A program made the translations under genes and the position numbers. The notes under the pieces are model-generated. The model had not been told where the DNA came from and made no database searches. It saw nothing but the letters and a program-made list of their open reading frames with translations. From Streptomyces sp. NBC_00289 (GTDB taxonomy: Bacteria; Actinomycetota; Actinomycetes; Streptomycetales; Streptomycetaceae), in contig NZ_CP108047.1 in NCBI RefSeq assembly GCF_041435115.1, positions 80,808-144,807 of the forward strand: 64,000 bases of DNA, read 5' to 3'. Shown here piece by piece: positions 27,341 through 36,642 of the stretch (the first letter of the stretch is position 1; every line of letters starts with the position of its first letter).

Positions 27341-28226
27341 TGAGCCTTTTTCACGTGTAGATCATGAGGGTGAGGATCGCGGCAGCTACTGACGTGAGTC
27401 TGTTCGGACTGACGCGGGCATGCCGGAAGATCCGCCACTGCTTGATCCGGGAGATGGTTCGCTCGACGGGAGCACGCAGTGCGGCGTGGACCTTGTTCGA
27501 CGTCTTGTGCTTGTCGGGCAGTTCGGTTCCGGGCCGTCGTTTGATCGGGGTGATCACAGTGCCGCCGGCCCCGACGTACCCTTTGTCCGCGAGGATCTCG
27601 AGGTCCAGTCGCGCGCAGGTGTCGACGATGGCGTGCTCGCGGGCGGCCGTCACATCGTGGGTGCCGCCCGGAAGGGCGGGTGACATCCACAGCAGTTTGC
27701 CCTCTTCTGCCGCAATGACCTGCAGATTCACGCCCTCGCGGCGGACCTTGCCGGAGAAGTGCCCCGGCGCCTGGACCCGGTCGGTCTCCGCGACGGTGCC
27801 GTCCAGCAGCACGTAGCCGTCCGTGTGATGACTGGTGAGCGCCTCGGTCAACGACGGCGCGTGCTCCGCAAGTTGCCCGATCGTGTGGTTCACGTAGCGC
27901 CAGGCGGTGGCCGTGCTGATGCCGAAGCCTGCGGCGATCTGTTCGAGGGTGTCGTGCTTGCGCAGGTAGACCAGGGTGCACCGGGCCCGGTCGTACGGAC
28001 GCAGTCTGCAGCGCCGGCCGGCTTCACAGGACGCGATCACCATCGTGACCAGCTCCAGGAGCTCCGGATCGACATCGCATCCGGCAGGATAGGAGAACAC
28101 GGGGCATCTCCGCAGGTGAAGGTTATGTCTGGCGACTCTCCAAACCAACGGGATGCCCCGTTCGGCACGCCACCGTCAACACTTCACCGACGCTCACCCG
28201 CAGGCCGTACAAGTGAAAAAGGCTCA
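27341..28226 (-). mobile_element. IS5-family insertion sequence (886 bp)
   Basis: Perfect terminal repeats TGAGCCTTTTTCAC (27341-27354) and its complement GTGAAAAAGGCTCA (28213-28226) bracket one transposase gene. A target duplication was not obvious. Confidence 0.85.
27351..28148 (-). CDS. IS5-family transposase (DDE_Tnp_4 type)
   Basis: A 265-aa transposase. An N-terminal HTH (DTLEQIAAGFGISTATAWRY) precedes the DDE core: GYVLLDGTVAETDRV, GGTHDVTAAREHAIV with ILADKGYVGAGG, and ALRAPVERTISRIKQWRIF. The frame is complete with an ATG at 28148. The stop codon lies within the left inverted repeat. Confidence 0.85.
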   Translation of the reverse strand: MVWRVARHNLHLRRCPVFSYPAGCDVDPELLELVTMVIASCEAGRRCRLRPYDRARCTLVYLRKHDTLEQIAAGFGISTATAWRYVNHTIGQLAEHAPSLTEALTSHHTDGYVLLDGTVAETDRVQAPGHFSGKVRREGVNLQVIAAEEGKLLWMSPALPGGTHDVTAAREHAIVDTCARLDLEILADKGYVGAGGTVITPIKRRPGTELPDKHKTSNKVHAALRAPVERTISRIKQWRIFRHARVSPNRLTSVAAAILTLMIYT

Positions 28227-28403
28227 GGGACTCCACGAGAGTAAGAACAGCTCAGACCCTCAGGTACTGCCCCGTCGGGTACGGAGGCGTGAAATCCCGC
28301 GGTGTGGTGAACGCGTGTGAACCTTCTGCGGCTGGTGTCCGTTTCCTGAAGTAGCACCGGCTTGCCGGGCGGCCCCGATCAGGATGTAGGTGAAGATGGC
28401 AGG

Positions 28404-28967
28404 GTGAGTAATGACGATAAAAGGGATATCTCTTCCGCCTCTCCGGAAGGTGAGGAGCTGGTGGAGGTGTTGTACCGGGAGCACGGGAATGCACTGCTGC
28501 GTTTCACGGTCGGTTTGTGCGGCGGGGACCGGCAGCGGGCCGAGGACGTGGTGCAGGAGACCTTGCTGCGGGCATGGAAACACTCCCAGCGGCTCGAGGC
28601 CATGGACCCGGCCGGGATCCGACCGTGGCTGGTAACGGTTGCCCGCCGCCTGGTTATCGACACCCACCGGGCCCGCTCGGCCCGCCCCCGCGAAACCGAC
28701 CCAGCGCCGCTGGAGTTGCTGCCTGGGCCAGACGAGATGGCACAGGCGTTGGAGACCATGGTGGTCTCCGACGCCTTGGACACTCTCACCTCGCAGCACC
28801 GGCAGGCCCTGGTGGAGACATACCTCAAGGGCCGCACGCTGGCGCAGGCCGCCACCGTTCTGGGAATCCCGCCCGGAACCATGAAGTCCCGGGTCTATTA
28901 CGCGCTGCACTCCATGCGCCTAGCCCTTCAGGAACGAGACGAACGACAGGAGAGACCCGGGCGATGA
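28404..28967 (+). CDS. ECF-type RNA polymerase sigma factor
   Basis: A 187-aa sigma-70 family protein. Region 2: LYREHGNALLRFTVGLCGGD, RAEDVVQETLLRAWKH; region 4: LDTLTSQHRQALVETYLKG with LAQAATVLGIPPGTMKSRVY. The GTG at 28404 is chosen because the upstream codons lose coding character. Its TGA overlaps the ATG of the downstream anti-sigma gene. Activity should be held in check by that membrane protein until a signal releases it. Confidence 0.9.
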   Translation: MSNDDKRDISSASPEGEELVEVLYREHGNALLRFTVGLCGGDRQRAEDVVQETLLRAWKHSQRLEAMDPAGIRPWLVTVARRLVIDTHRARSARPRETDPAPLELLPGPDEMAQALETMVVSDALDTLTSQHRQALVETYLKGRTLAQAATVLGIPPGTMKSRVYYALHSMRLALQERDERQERPGR

Positions 28968-29716
28968 GCACCAGCCCTGACCATCACGAAGTGGCCGCCT
29001 ACGTCCTGGGCATCCTGGATGCGGCCGCCACCGACGCCTTCGAAGAACACCTCACCACCTGCCCCGACTGCGCCCTGGAAGCCACGCAGCTCAGCGAGAC
29101 CGCCGAACGGCTCGCAGCCCTGGCCACCCCTGTCAACGTTTCAGCGGCCCAGGGCGGCGCCTTGCACGGCCAGGGCAGTCTGGCGCTGGCCGAACGGCAG
29201 GTGCCGGTCGGCGCCGTCATCAGCGGACCGGAACTCCTGCAGCGCACCCTGGCCGCGACCGCGGCCGAGCGTCGCACCACCAAACGGCGACGTCTGGTCC
29301 TGATGGCTGCCGCAGCAGCCGCGATCATCGCCGGCCCCATCCTGGCCCTCAACGCCACTCCCGGCCATCAGGCAGCCCCCTCCGCGGCCGCCACCACCCT
29401 CCCCTCCCTGACAGGCCAGGCACACACCACACACAACCTGGCCACCGGCGTCACCGCCACCGCCGCCCTCCAGCCCAAGACCTGGGGCACCGCCATCACC
29501 CTGCAAGTATCCGGCGTCAAAGGACCCCAGACCTGCCGCCTCCTCGCTGTCAGCACCGACGGCCACGCCCGCCCAATCGGCGACTGGCGCGTATCTGCCC
29601 CCAGCACACCCAAGCCCCTGACCGTCACCGCGGCCACCGATCTGTCCCTCGACCAGCTCGACCACCTCGAAGTCCGCACCGCCGCAGGCCAAACCCTCGC
29701 CACCATCTCCACCTGA
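28964..29716 (+). CDS. Zinc-finger (ZAS) membrane anti-sigma factor
   Basis: A 250-aa protein. The N-terminus has the HxxxCxxC zinc site (FEEHLTTCPDCALEA), a cytoplasmic helical domain, one membrane helix (RRLVLMAAAAAAIIAGPILAL, residues ~107-125) and an extracytoplasmic domain (LQVSGVKGPQTCRLLAVSTD). This is the usual ECF anti-sigma layout. It is translationally coupled to the sigma gene by an ATGA overlap with AGGAGAG upstream. The signal sensed is unknown. Confidence 0.88.
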   Translation: MSTSPDHHEVAAYVLGILDAAATDAFEEHLTTCPDCALEATQLSETAERLAALATPVNVSAAQGGALHGQGSLALAERQVPVGAVISGPELLQRTLAATAAERRTTKRRRLVLMAAAAAAIIAGPILALNATPGHQAAPSAAATTLPSLTGQAHTTHNLATGVTATAALQPKTWGTAITLQVSGVKGPQTCRLLAVSTDGHARPIGDWRVSAPSTPKPLTVTAATDLSLDQLDHLEVRTAAGQTLATIST

Positions 29717-29739
29717 GTGGGCGTTTAGAGACAATCCGC

Positions 29740-29850
29740 TCTTCCCCCACCCCGTGGTCGCCGAGTCGCTCCTGGACCGGCTGATCAACACCAGCCACCA
29801 AGTGATCATGAACGGCCCCAGCTACCGGCCCAACAAGCGACCCAGAGGAG
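29740..29850 (+). pseudogene. IS21-family IstB, C-terminal fragment
   Basis: PHPVVAESLLDRLINTSHQV and IMNGPSYRPNKRPRG match the IstB tail (compare AILDRLLHHCEVIAINGPSY in the intact IstB at 58058). Only the last ~35 codons remain, cut by the IS256 element. Confidence 0.7.
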
Positions 29851-29867
29851 GCAGCACCGACAAGAGG

Positions 29868-31338
29868 GAGTGTCATGAATCAGGTGTGGATCTCCCCGAA
29901 GGAGTGAGCCTGATGAGTACGACGACTGGTCACCTGATCGAGACCGTGGAGGGCGTGTCGCTTGCCGAGGTCGGCGGTGGCGTCGAGGGTGCCGACGTGA
30001 AGTCGATGCCGGTGTCGCAGAATGGTCTGTCCAGTGAGCTGCTGGAGGAGCTGGCCGCGCTCGCGGCCGAGAAGGTCCGCGGAGAGGGACTGCGGCTGAT
30101 GGGCGAGGGCGGCCTGCTGCCCGAGCTCGCTCAGCACCTGATGCAGTCCGCGCTGGAAGCAGAGATGGACCAGCACCTGGCCGACGGGGTCGGCCGCGTC
30201 GGCGGGCGCGGGTCGCGCTCGGGCGGCAACACCCGCAACGGCTACCGGAGCAAGAAGGTGATGACGGAGGTCGGCGCCGTCACGGTGCAGATCCCGCGAG
30301 ACCGTCTGGGCACCTTCCAGCCCCGGCTGCTGCCCAAGTACGCCCGCCGCACTGGTGCGTTGGACGACCTGGTGATCTCGCTGACCGCAAAGGGCCTGAC
30401 CTCCGGCGAGATCGTCTCCCATCTCGCCCAGACGTACGGGATGACGACAACGAAGGAGACCATCTCCACGATCACCGACAAGGCCCTGGAATCGATGGCG
30501 GAATGGCGCACCCGCCCGCTCGACGCGGTCTACCCGGTCGTCTTCATCGATGCCGTGCACGTCAAGATCCGAGACGGTCATGTCGCCAACCGGCCCATCT
30601 ACGTGGCCATCGCGGTCACCGCCGACGGCTACCGCGAGATCCTCGGCCTGTGGGCCGGCGACGGCGGCGAGGGCGCCAAGTACTGGCAGACGGTGCTCAC
30701 CGAGATCAAGAACAGAGGCGTCCGTGATGTGCTGATGCTGGTCTGCGACGGGCTCAGCGCCCTGCCCGACGCGGTGAACGCCGTCTGGCCCCGGACTGTG
30801 GTGCAGACTTGCGTGGTTCATCTCCTGCGCGCGAGTCTGCGGTATGCCTCACGCCGCGACTGGGCCGACGTCGCACGCGACCTCAAGCCCGTCTACACCG
30901 CTGTCAACGAGGACGAGGCCCGGGCACGGCTGACCGACTTCGACGACAAGTGGGGCAAGCGCTATCCGTCGATCGCCGGGACCTGGGAGCGGGCCTGGAG
31001 CGAATTCGTGCCCTTCCTCGGTCTGCCCGACGCGATCCGGCAGGTCGTCTACACCACGAACGCGATCGAGTCCCTCAACGCCCGCTACCGGCGCGCGGCC
31101 CAGGCCTGCGGACACTTCCCCAACGAGACCGCCGCCTTGAAACGCCTCTACCTCGCCACCCTCGCACTCGACCCCACCGGCCGCGGCCGCCAGCGCTGGA
31201 ACAACCGCTGGAAAAGCGCTTTGAACGAGTTCGACGTTCTCTTCGACGGCCGCCTTACCGCCGGACGAGTGTAGGCCGACCAGCCCACCGAAAAACCTGT
31301 AGGCCAAACAGACGAACCACACCTGAATCCTGATAGAC
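29868..31338 (+). mobile_element. IS256-family insertion sequence
   Basis: Imperfect ~25-bp ends share GATTCAGGTGTGG-type sequence: left GTGTCATGAATCAGGTGTGG (from 29870), right complement GTCTATCAGGATTCAGGTGT (to about 31338). They bracket one transposase gene. Confidence 0.75.
29913..31274 (+). CDS. IS256-family transposase
   Basis: A 453-aa mutator-type transposase. YRSKKVMTEVGAVTVQIPRD and the Asp in VVFIDAVHVKIRDG begin the DDE domain. LMLVCDGLSALPDAV holds the second Asp, TCVVHLLRASLRYAS the CxxH-type block, and TTNAIESLNARYRRA the Glu. GAAGGAG precedes the ATG at 29913. It appears intact. Confidence 0.9.
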   Translation: MSTTTGHLIETVEGVSLAEVGGGVEGADVKSMPVSQNGLSSELLEELAALAAEKVRGEGLRLMGEGGLLPELAQHLMQSALEAEMDQHLADGVGRVGGRGSRSGGNTRNGYRSKKVMTEVGAVTVQIPRDRLGTFQPRLLPKYARRTGALDDLVISLTAKGLTSGEIVSHLAQTYGMTTTKETISTITDKALESMAEWRTRPLDAVYPVVFIDAVHVKIRDGHVANRPIYVAIAVTADGYREILGLWAGDGGEGAKYWQTVLTEIKNRGVRDVLMLVCDGLSALPDAVNAVWPRTVVQTCVVHLLRASLRYASRRDWADVARDLKPVYTAVNEDEARARLTDFDDKWGKRYPSIAGTWERAWSEFVPFLGLPDAIRQVVYTTNAIESLNARYRRAAQACGHFPNETAALKRLYLATLALDPTGRGRQRWNNRWKSALNEFDVLFDGRLTAGRV

Positions 31339-31359
31339 CCCGACAAGACAAACAAGGGT

Positions 31360-32210
31360 GTCACGTTGGTGGGGTGTGATGGGTTGATGGCGTGTCAGGG
31401 TGTGGTGGGGGCGTGCGTCGGCCTCTGGTCAGGCCGCGGTGGCCAGGCCGGTGGTGCCGGTGATCTGGTCCCAGATGGTGAAGCGGATGGTCATCTCGAG
31501 GCGGTGTTCGGGAGCGGTCATCAGGTGGCGGCGGGGTCGGAAGTGGGGTGAGATGCCGCTGAACGCGGACAGGAACCGTTGCGCCCCGCCCGGGGAGCGG
31601 AAGCCCTTCATGGCGCGCTCGCGCTGCCGGGTTGGCTGGTGGGAGTTCTCGGCCCGGTTGTTCAGCCCCTTGTGACTGCGGTGCTCGACCGAGCGCATCA
31701 GCCGGCGGTGGGCGGCGCCGTAGGAGCGGAGCTTGTCGGTCACCAGCACCCTGGGCACGCGGCGATGCTTCTTCATCAGCTTGGCCATGAACCGCTTGGC
31801 GGCCTTGGTGTCCCGCTTGGATTGGACCAGGATGTCGAGGACGTTGCCGTCCTGGTCTACGGCCCGCCACAGGTACTGCCGCTCGCCGTTGACCTTGATG
31901 AAGACCTCGTCGAGATGCCATTTGTCGCCGGCCCGCGGCCGGCGGCGGCGCAGAGAGTCGGCGTAGGCCTGCCCGAACTTCACGCATCAGCGGCGCACGG
32001 TCTCGTAGGAGACGATCACGCCGCGGGCGAGCATCAGCTCCTCCACCTCGCGGAAACTCAGCGGGAACCGGAAGTACAGCCACACGCAGTGGGAGATGAT
32101 CTCCGCCGGGTACCGATGCCCCTTGTACGACGGCGACGCGCTCCCCACGGCAAGACCCTCCCCAGCGTGACCAACCCCAAGATCATCTCATGCCGGTCAG
32201 CCAACGTGAC
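31360..32210 (-). mobile_element. IS6-family insertion sequence, copy 1
   Basis: Bounded by GTCACGTTGG and its near complement CCAACGTGAC. Copy 2 at 37120-37970 is almost identical across the first 690 bp. No 8-bp target duplication is visible, so the copy may have rearranged after insertion. Confidence 0.8.
31429..32148 (-). pseudogene. IS6-family transposase (copy 1) with an internal TGA
   Basis: The N-terminal part runs from a GTG at 32148 (GSASPSYKGHRYPAEIISHC ... LMLARGVIVSYETVRR) to TGA at 31989-31987. The next codons continue as CVKFGQAYADSLRRRR through the DDE core (DKWHLDEVFIKVNG, VLVTDKLRSY, AENSHQPTRQRERAMKGF) to 31429. The family normally has Trp where the TGA is, so a single G-to-A change split the gene. 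The downstream part could start at an ATG within the 31983 region. Confidence 0.85.
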
Positions 32211-32460
32211 ACCAGAACGCCAGCCGGACCACGTCGTAGCCAGCGTCGAGGACGATGAGGACCGGCAGATCGCCGTCCTTCCAGTGTCCGACCGCGCGCA
32301 GCCGCTCGACCACCTCGCGCAGCTGCTCGGCGGTCACCGCGGTCTCGTCGTCGCATGGCCCGATCCGGACCGCATCCAGCAGCGCGGTCCGGGACGTGCG
32401 GCCCGGCTCCAGGGCGGCGACGACGGAGTACGGCCAGCCGGGGATCATCTGGGCCGAGCC
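32211..32460 (-). pseudogene. Transposase fragment (NF041680-like)
   Basis: MIPGWPYSVVAALEPGRTSR followed by TALLDAVRIGP, QLREVVERLRAVGHWKDGD and LIVLDAGYDVVRLAF matches the central part of a large Streptomyces DDE transposase family. Both ends are missing; the C-terminal side is cut by IS6 copy 1. Confidence 0.55.
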
Positions 32461-32475
32461 TCCCGGTGAGGCGGG

Positions 32476-32778
32476 CTATCGGGTGCGGGGTCCGCCGTGC
32501 AGGAGCAGGATGGCTACCGCTGCGCCGGCGGTCGCCGCGCTGAGCAGTGACGCCCACATTCTGCCGGTGACGGCGACGGTCACCACGGCGACCGGTACGG
32601 CGGTGCCGAGCGAGGTCGCGACCGCCCAAGTGCGGTCCAGTGCGTCCCGGTCCGTGACCGTGATCAGGACCAGGGCCGCCAGCCACACCCCGGCGATCAG
32701 CACCGCACCGAACGTCAACATCGCCACTTCCCGCCGAAGCCACACCAGGCGTCGGAGGTCAGAGAGACCATCCGTCAT
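32476..32778 (-). CDS. Small multi-pass membrane protein, unrecognised
   Basis: About 100 residues from an ATG at 32778, with three to four hydrophobic segments: AMLTFGAVLIAGVWLAALVL, AVATSLGTAVPVAVVTVAV and LLSAATAGAAVAILLL. No family recognised. It stands between transposon remnants and the recombinase gene. Confidence 0.4.
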   Translation of the reverse strand: MTDGLSDLRRLVWLRREVAMLTFGAVLIAGVWLAALVLITVTDRDALDRTWAVATSLGTAVPVAVVTVAVTGRMWASLLSAATAGAAVAILLLHGGPRTR

Positions 32779-33005
32779 TCGTGCGAAATCGTAACAAAAT
32801 GCTACATCTTTGCATGTGTCGGCCACCGTCGGCGGGCCCGGTCAACATTCCGGGATTGCCGCAGCGCTCGCCCTCTCTGGCGGCCATCCGGATACGCCGA
32901 TGTTTCCTCGAGGTGACCCGAGGGTCTTCCCAGAGACCTCGACCCGCGCAGTGAACCGGCCCGAGCCGGAGGCCGCCGCTGGGCGGAGCGCGGACGGGCC
33001 GCTGA

Positions 33006-33611
33006 TCAGCTTCCTTTTTCGCACTGATTCGCGATGGTTCCTTCGCGATGTTTGCGTAGTTCTCGGTACAGTGTGGAGCGGCTGATGCCGAGGTCGGCGG
33101 CAACCTGTTCGGGGATCGCACCGTCCTTGATTCGCTGGGCCGCTCCGGCGCGTGTAGTGGCGTTCAGCTTCACCGGGCGGCCAGTCGGCAGACCGCGGGC
33201 CTGCTTGGCGGCGCGGGCTCCGGCGGCGCGCTCCAGCATGTAGATCCGTTCCATCTGGGCGAACATCGCCAGCAGAGCGATGGCCATGTCGGTGCCGGGT
33301 CCGGGGTCGCTGGTGTCAACGGTGAGCTTGTCGCCGAGGGTACGGAGAAAGATGCCGCGTTCGGTGAGGTCGTGAACGAGGTTGAGGGTCTCACGCATGT
33401 TGCGGCCCAGCCGGTCCAGGGTGAGTACATTGATCCGGTCGCCGGGCCGCGCAAAAGCGAGCAGTGCGGTCAGGCCCTCGCGGTCCATGTTCGCGCCGGT
33501 GCGCTTGTCGACGTAGATGTGCTCTTCGGCGACTGCGGCAGCGTGCATGGCGTCGATCTGTCGGGCGAGGTCCTGCGCGGTGGTGCTGACTCTGCAATAT
33601 GCGAGATCCAT
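33006..33611 (-). CDS. Serine recombinase (resolvase/invertase, Tn3 TnpR type)
   Basis: A 201-aa small serine recombinase. The catalytic Ser is in AYCRVSTTAQDL, with LTLDRLGRNMRETLNLVHDL and AMFAQMERIYMLERAAGARA forming the core and E helix; the C-terminal HTH is QVAADLGISRSTLYRELRKH. The ATG at 33611 gives the standard start; longer upstream starts are implausible. CCATAACTTGAGGCTATGG, an imperfect inverted repeat at about 33625, could be part of its res site. It may have served one of the Tn3 elements whose transposase remnants lie nearby. Confidence 0.85.
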   Translation of the reverse strand: MDLAYCRVSTTAQDLARQIDAMHAAAVAEEHIYVDKRTGANMDREGLTALLAFARPGDRINVLTLDRLGRNMRETLNLVHDLTERGIFLRTLGDKLTVDTSDPGPGTDMAIALLAMFAQMERIYMLERAAGARAAKQARGLPTGRPVKLNATTRAGAAQRIKDGAIPEQVAADLGISRSTLYRELRKHREGTIANQCEKGS

Positions 33612-33926
33612 GCCGGCCACTGTCCCATAACTTGAGGCTATGGCACGGCTTCTGACACTTCGTTGTTGCTTGTGACACCAGCGGAACCAGCGCTCAGCCC
33701 CCACGGCATGCGACGGGTCGAGCGCCGTGGGGCTGGCTGTTCGTCGTCGAGCCTCAAAGGGTTGATCAGCTCTGATCCGTCCCTGCCGCTGCCGCCCGCG
33801 GCATAGAATCTCGTTCCGTTATAGGGGTGGCCAGGGGCGGGGGTCTCTGCCGGGTCCGGCAGCGCCGGGTACCGGGCGGATCTGCCCTGTCCTCGGCCGC
33901 CGTTCCTCTCGTGTGAAGGCCCCGCC
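33612..33926. other. Divergent promoter region, possible resolution site
   Basis: No gene seen. It lies between divergent genes and includes the CCATA..TATGG inverted repeat close to the recombinase start. Confidence 0.3.
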
Positions 33927-35288
33927 ATGCCCCCGGTCTCCCGCAGTCGCAAGCCCAAGAAGAATCGCCAGAACAGTGGCGAGAGGCGTTCGGGTAATCC
34001 CGCATCGGCCAGGAATGTCCCGGCACCGCGGGAGTGGTCCGGCCTCGGTTCGGGCAATCCGTTCGCACGCCCTTCCGACCTGTCGTTCCTGCAGCAGCTC
34101 GCGCAGGAACAGCCGGCGAGGCTCGACTGGTTCGGGCCTTCTTTCTCGGTGCTCCTGGACGAGGCCGAGGTGCTGCTTGGCGCCGAAGGCCCGCGTCGAC
34201 TGGAGGACATGACGGCCGGTCTGCTGGGGGCGCGTGTGCACGAAGCCGTCCAGGAAGGGCGCTCTCTCGCGCTCGGTGACTGGATCGGCGGGCTGATCGA
34301 CGCGGCGGAGGAGCGGGTTCGAGAGCGCCTGGTTTCTGGTGTGCCCGGTGGTCAGGCGGCCCTGCTCCTGCTGTACGGGCTGTCGTCGGTGGGCTCGCCG
34401 GCGATCGCGCGGGCGGCCCTGGATGCGGTGTCCAGGCTGCGTCCGGTGGTGCGCGGTTCGCGGGTGGCGTCGGATCTGCCGCCGTGGCGGGATGCGGTGG
34501 CGAAGCCGCGGATGACCGGGGACATGTGGATGCTGCGTGATGTGTACGGCTCACGTCTCGGCATCATCGCGGCCACGGTCTACCCGGACAATACGGACCC
34601 GGCCGTCTACCTTTTCGACATCGACGCCTGCGGCTTCGTCGTCCTCGCCAGCGGCGGCACGTACGACGCTGCGGAGCAGGCCGCTGCGGCCTGGCGTACC
34701 GCGGTCGGTACAGCGGCTGCCGGAGCCGTGCCTGAGCCGCTCGCCCAGGCCGGGACGGAGGCGCTGCGCTGCCTGACCGAGGTGGACCTGACCGAGATGA
34801 CTATTTTCGGGACGGAGCCGCGGGCGGTGTGGGACGAGTGGTTCCGGGCACTGCGGCGTATCCACGATGTCTCCGCCGCCCTGGAGCGGCGGGGACATTC
34901 ACTGCCCGCCGCCCTCAACCTGTACCACGACGTCGACATTACCCCGACGCTGGACGCGTTCACCGCGTGGCTGCAGCAGCGGCAGAGCGAGACGGTCGAT
35001 GAGGAGATCGTGGAAGCACTGGTCGGCGAGTGGCTGGGGGGTGTCCTGCCGGACACCGCGGACTCGGTGTCACCGCACCGGATCAACCACAATCTCAGGT
35101 TGATCGACGATTGGGATTCCAGCCACCCGGTCACGATCGGTGTCAAGCGGCTGCTGCCGCACTGGGTGAACTTCCTCGCATGGCGGTCGGGTATTCCCCA
35201 GGCCGCGGCCGACACGGCTCTGGCGACCCTGGCCGAGGTGTCCGCAGGCGGGCACCGGGCCGGGGAACACTGCCCCGGGGTGCACTGA
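33927..35288 (+). CDS. Unrecognised 453-aa protein
   Basis: A soluble-looking protein with a basic, disordered N-terminus (SRSRKPKKNRQNSGERRSG), then helical segments and one strand-rich section (YGSRLGIIAATVYPDNTD, VYLFDIDACGFVVLAS). No catalytic motif or membrane segment is seen. GAAGG precedes the ATG. It is followed by a strong bidirectional terminator shared with the convergent ssb gene. I do not recognise the family. Confidence 0.6.
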   Translation: MPPVSRSRKPKKNRQNSGERRSGNPASARNVPAPREWSGLGSGNPFARPSDLSFLQQLAQEQPARLDWFGPSFSVLLDEAEVLLGAEGPRRLEDMTAGLLGARVHEAVQEGRSLALGDWIGGLIDAAEERVRERLVSGVPGGQAALLLLYGLSSVGSPAIARAALDAVSRLRPVVRGSRVASDLPPWRDAVAKPRMTGDMWMLRDVYGSRLGIIAATVYPDNTDPAVYLFDIDACGFVVLASGGTYDAAEQAAAAWRTAVGTAAAGAVPEPLAQAGTEALRCLTEVDLTEMTIFGTEPRAVWDEWFRALRRIHDVSAALERRGHSLPAALNLYHDVDITPTLDAFTAWLQQRQSETVDEEIVEALVGEWLGGVLPDTADSVSPHRINHNLRLIDDWDSSHPVTIGVKRLLPHWVNFLAWRSGIPQAAADTALATLAEVSAGGHRAGEHCPGVH

Positions 35289-35296
35289 GACCTGAC

Positions 35297-35322
35297 GGCC
35301 GTCCGGGGCCACCCGGACGGCC
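35297..35322. terminator. Bidirectional hairpin terminator
   Basis: GGCCGTCCGGG and CCCGGACGGCC form an 11-bp perfect stem with loop GCCA, between two convergent genes. Confidence 0.7.
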
Positions 35323-35412
35323 GGGGGAAAATGCCGCGACGCTCATCGCGTCCGCGGGCCGCGCAGGGACTCCGCGGTCGCCGCCAGGGGTGTGTCTCCT
35401 CACAGGGCCTGG

Positions 35413-35904
35413 TCAGAAGGGAGGGTCGCTTGAGGGGATATCGGTGGCGGTGTCCTGGGCGGGAGGGACGGTCGCAGGGCGGTTGCGGCTCGCGGTGGCC
35501 CAGGGGTCGTCGGGTGCCGTCTCACGGGGCGCGATGGCGCGCGTGGTGCGGGCGATGGTGACCGTGGCGAACGTCATCGAGGCGCCGACATCGTCGACGT
35601 CCATCACCATACGGGAGCGCTTCTCGCCCTCAGGGGTCTCCCACCGGTCGGTCCGCAGCCGGCCGGCGACCACCACGCGCGCGCCCTTGGTCAGCGACTC
35701 GGCGAGGTTCTCGGCCAGTTGGCGCCACGCGCTGCAGTCCAAGAAGGTGGGTTCGCCGTCCCGCCAGCTGTTGGTGTCGCGGTCGAAGGTACGGGGAGTG
35801 GAGGCCACGGTGAACCGGGCCACCGGTACTGAGGCGGAGGTGAACCGCAGCTCGGGATCGTCAACGAGGTTCCCGATCACCGTCAACGGAAGGTCATTAC
35901 GCAT
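35413..35904 (-). CDS. ssb: Single-stranded DNA-binding protein
   Basis: A 163-aa SSB. The OB fold is MRNDLPLTVIGNLVDDPELR, VARFTVASTPRTFDRDTNSW, FLDCSAWRQLAENLAESLTK and ARVVVAGRLRTDRWET. A Pro-rich linker ends with the acidic tip DIPSSDPPF used to recruit partners. The ATG at 35904 is the canonical start. As an accessory SSB on a mobile replicon it probably supports plasmid replication or transfer; that context role is inference. Confidence 0.9.
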   Translation of the reverse strand: MRNDLPLTVIGNLVDDPELRFTSASVPVARFTVASTPRTFDRDTNSWRDGEPTFLDCSAWRQLAENLAESLTKGARVVVAGRLRTDRWETPEGEKRSRMVMDVDDVGASMTFATVTIARTTRAIAPRETAPDDPWATASRNRPATVPPAQDTATDIPSSDPPF

Positions 35905-36042
35905 GCATGAAGCCTGCCACGTCCCTGCGACGTGCTCGGGGGCTTCGCACCAAGTAGATAACGCAGCCCTCGCACTGGCCACCGACCGCCGACCCACGCG
36001 ATCATGGGGTATCCATCGTTCTCACTGGGGAGGAATCCGCTG

Positions 36043-36258
36043 ATGACCCGCAAGTCTCCGGCCCGCAGGCTGGTACCGGGCCCCGAGCGTGACCGAGTCG
36101 CCGCAGAGCTTAAGGCGAGGTACGAGGCGGGCGCCTCGATCCGAGCGCTGGCGCAGGAGGCCGACCGTTCCTACGGCGGGGTGCATCGCCTGCTGGCCGA
36201 TGCCGGAGTGACTTTCCGCTCACGCGGTGGCGCGACGCGAGGGGGCTCGGCTTCGTAA
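36043..36258 (+). CDS. Small helix-turn-helix protein
   Basis: A 71-aa basic protein: ERDRVAAELKARYEAGASIR then ALAQEADRSYGGVHRLLADA forms an HTH, ending in FRSRGGATRGG. GGGGAGGA lies nine bases before the ATG at 36043. It belongs to a common Streptomyces family of very small HTH proteins. Target unknown. Confidence 0.7.
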   Translation: MTRKSPARRLVPGPERDRVAAELKARYEAGASIRALAQEADRSYGGVHRLLADAGVTFRSRGGATRGGSAS

Positions 36259-36642
36259 TCCCGCTGCCGCCGCACCGCACCAAGAGCGGTGCCCTGCTCG
36301 GTGCCAACGGCCCCGGAAGCAAAGACCCCTTCGGGCTCTGGGGCGGTCCGGACACAGAGCCCGAGGCGGAAGGAGGGCGGCCGGACGTCGCACCGCCGGG
36401 CCCGTCCAGTTCTGCCTGAGCGCTCTCGGTGACGTCACCGAGAGCGCCTTCGGCCGCTTCCGTATCGCGGCCAGGGGTACGGGGCGGTGCCCAGGACAAC
36501 ACTGCCCCGCCGTGCGAGCGGGGCGATCACCGGCCCGTGCCCGCCGTCAGCCCCGCGCCGACCCGGGTTCCACCCCTGCCGATCATGTGATTTAAGGTGA
36601 GCGCCGTCACAGCACCAGAAGCGATGGGGAGGGGCAGGGCGG
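36259..36642 (+). other. Non-coding or unassigned; contains perfect palindrome
   Basis: One plus-strand frame reads sensibly up to TGA at about 36418-36420 (PLPPHRTKSGALLGANGPGS, DPFGLWGGPDTEPE) but has no start codon of its own; it may be the shifted end of an older, longer gene. The perfect palindrome at 36420-36447 follows directly. Confidence 0.25.
36420..36447. terminator. 28-bp perfect palindrome
   Basis: GCGCTCTCGGTGAC followed at once by its exact reverse complement. It would make a 12-bp stem in RNA, placed just after a stop codon, so a transcription terminator is the simplest reading; a binding site is possible. Confidence 0.5.
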
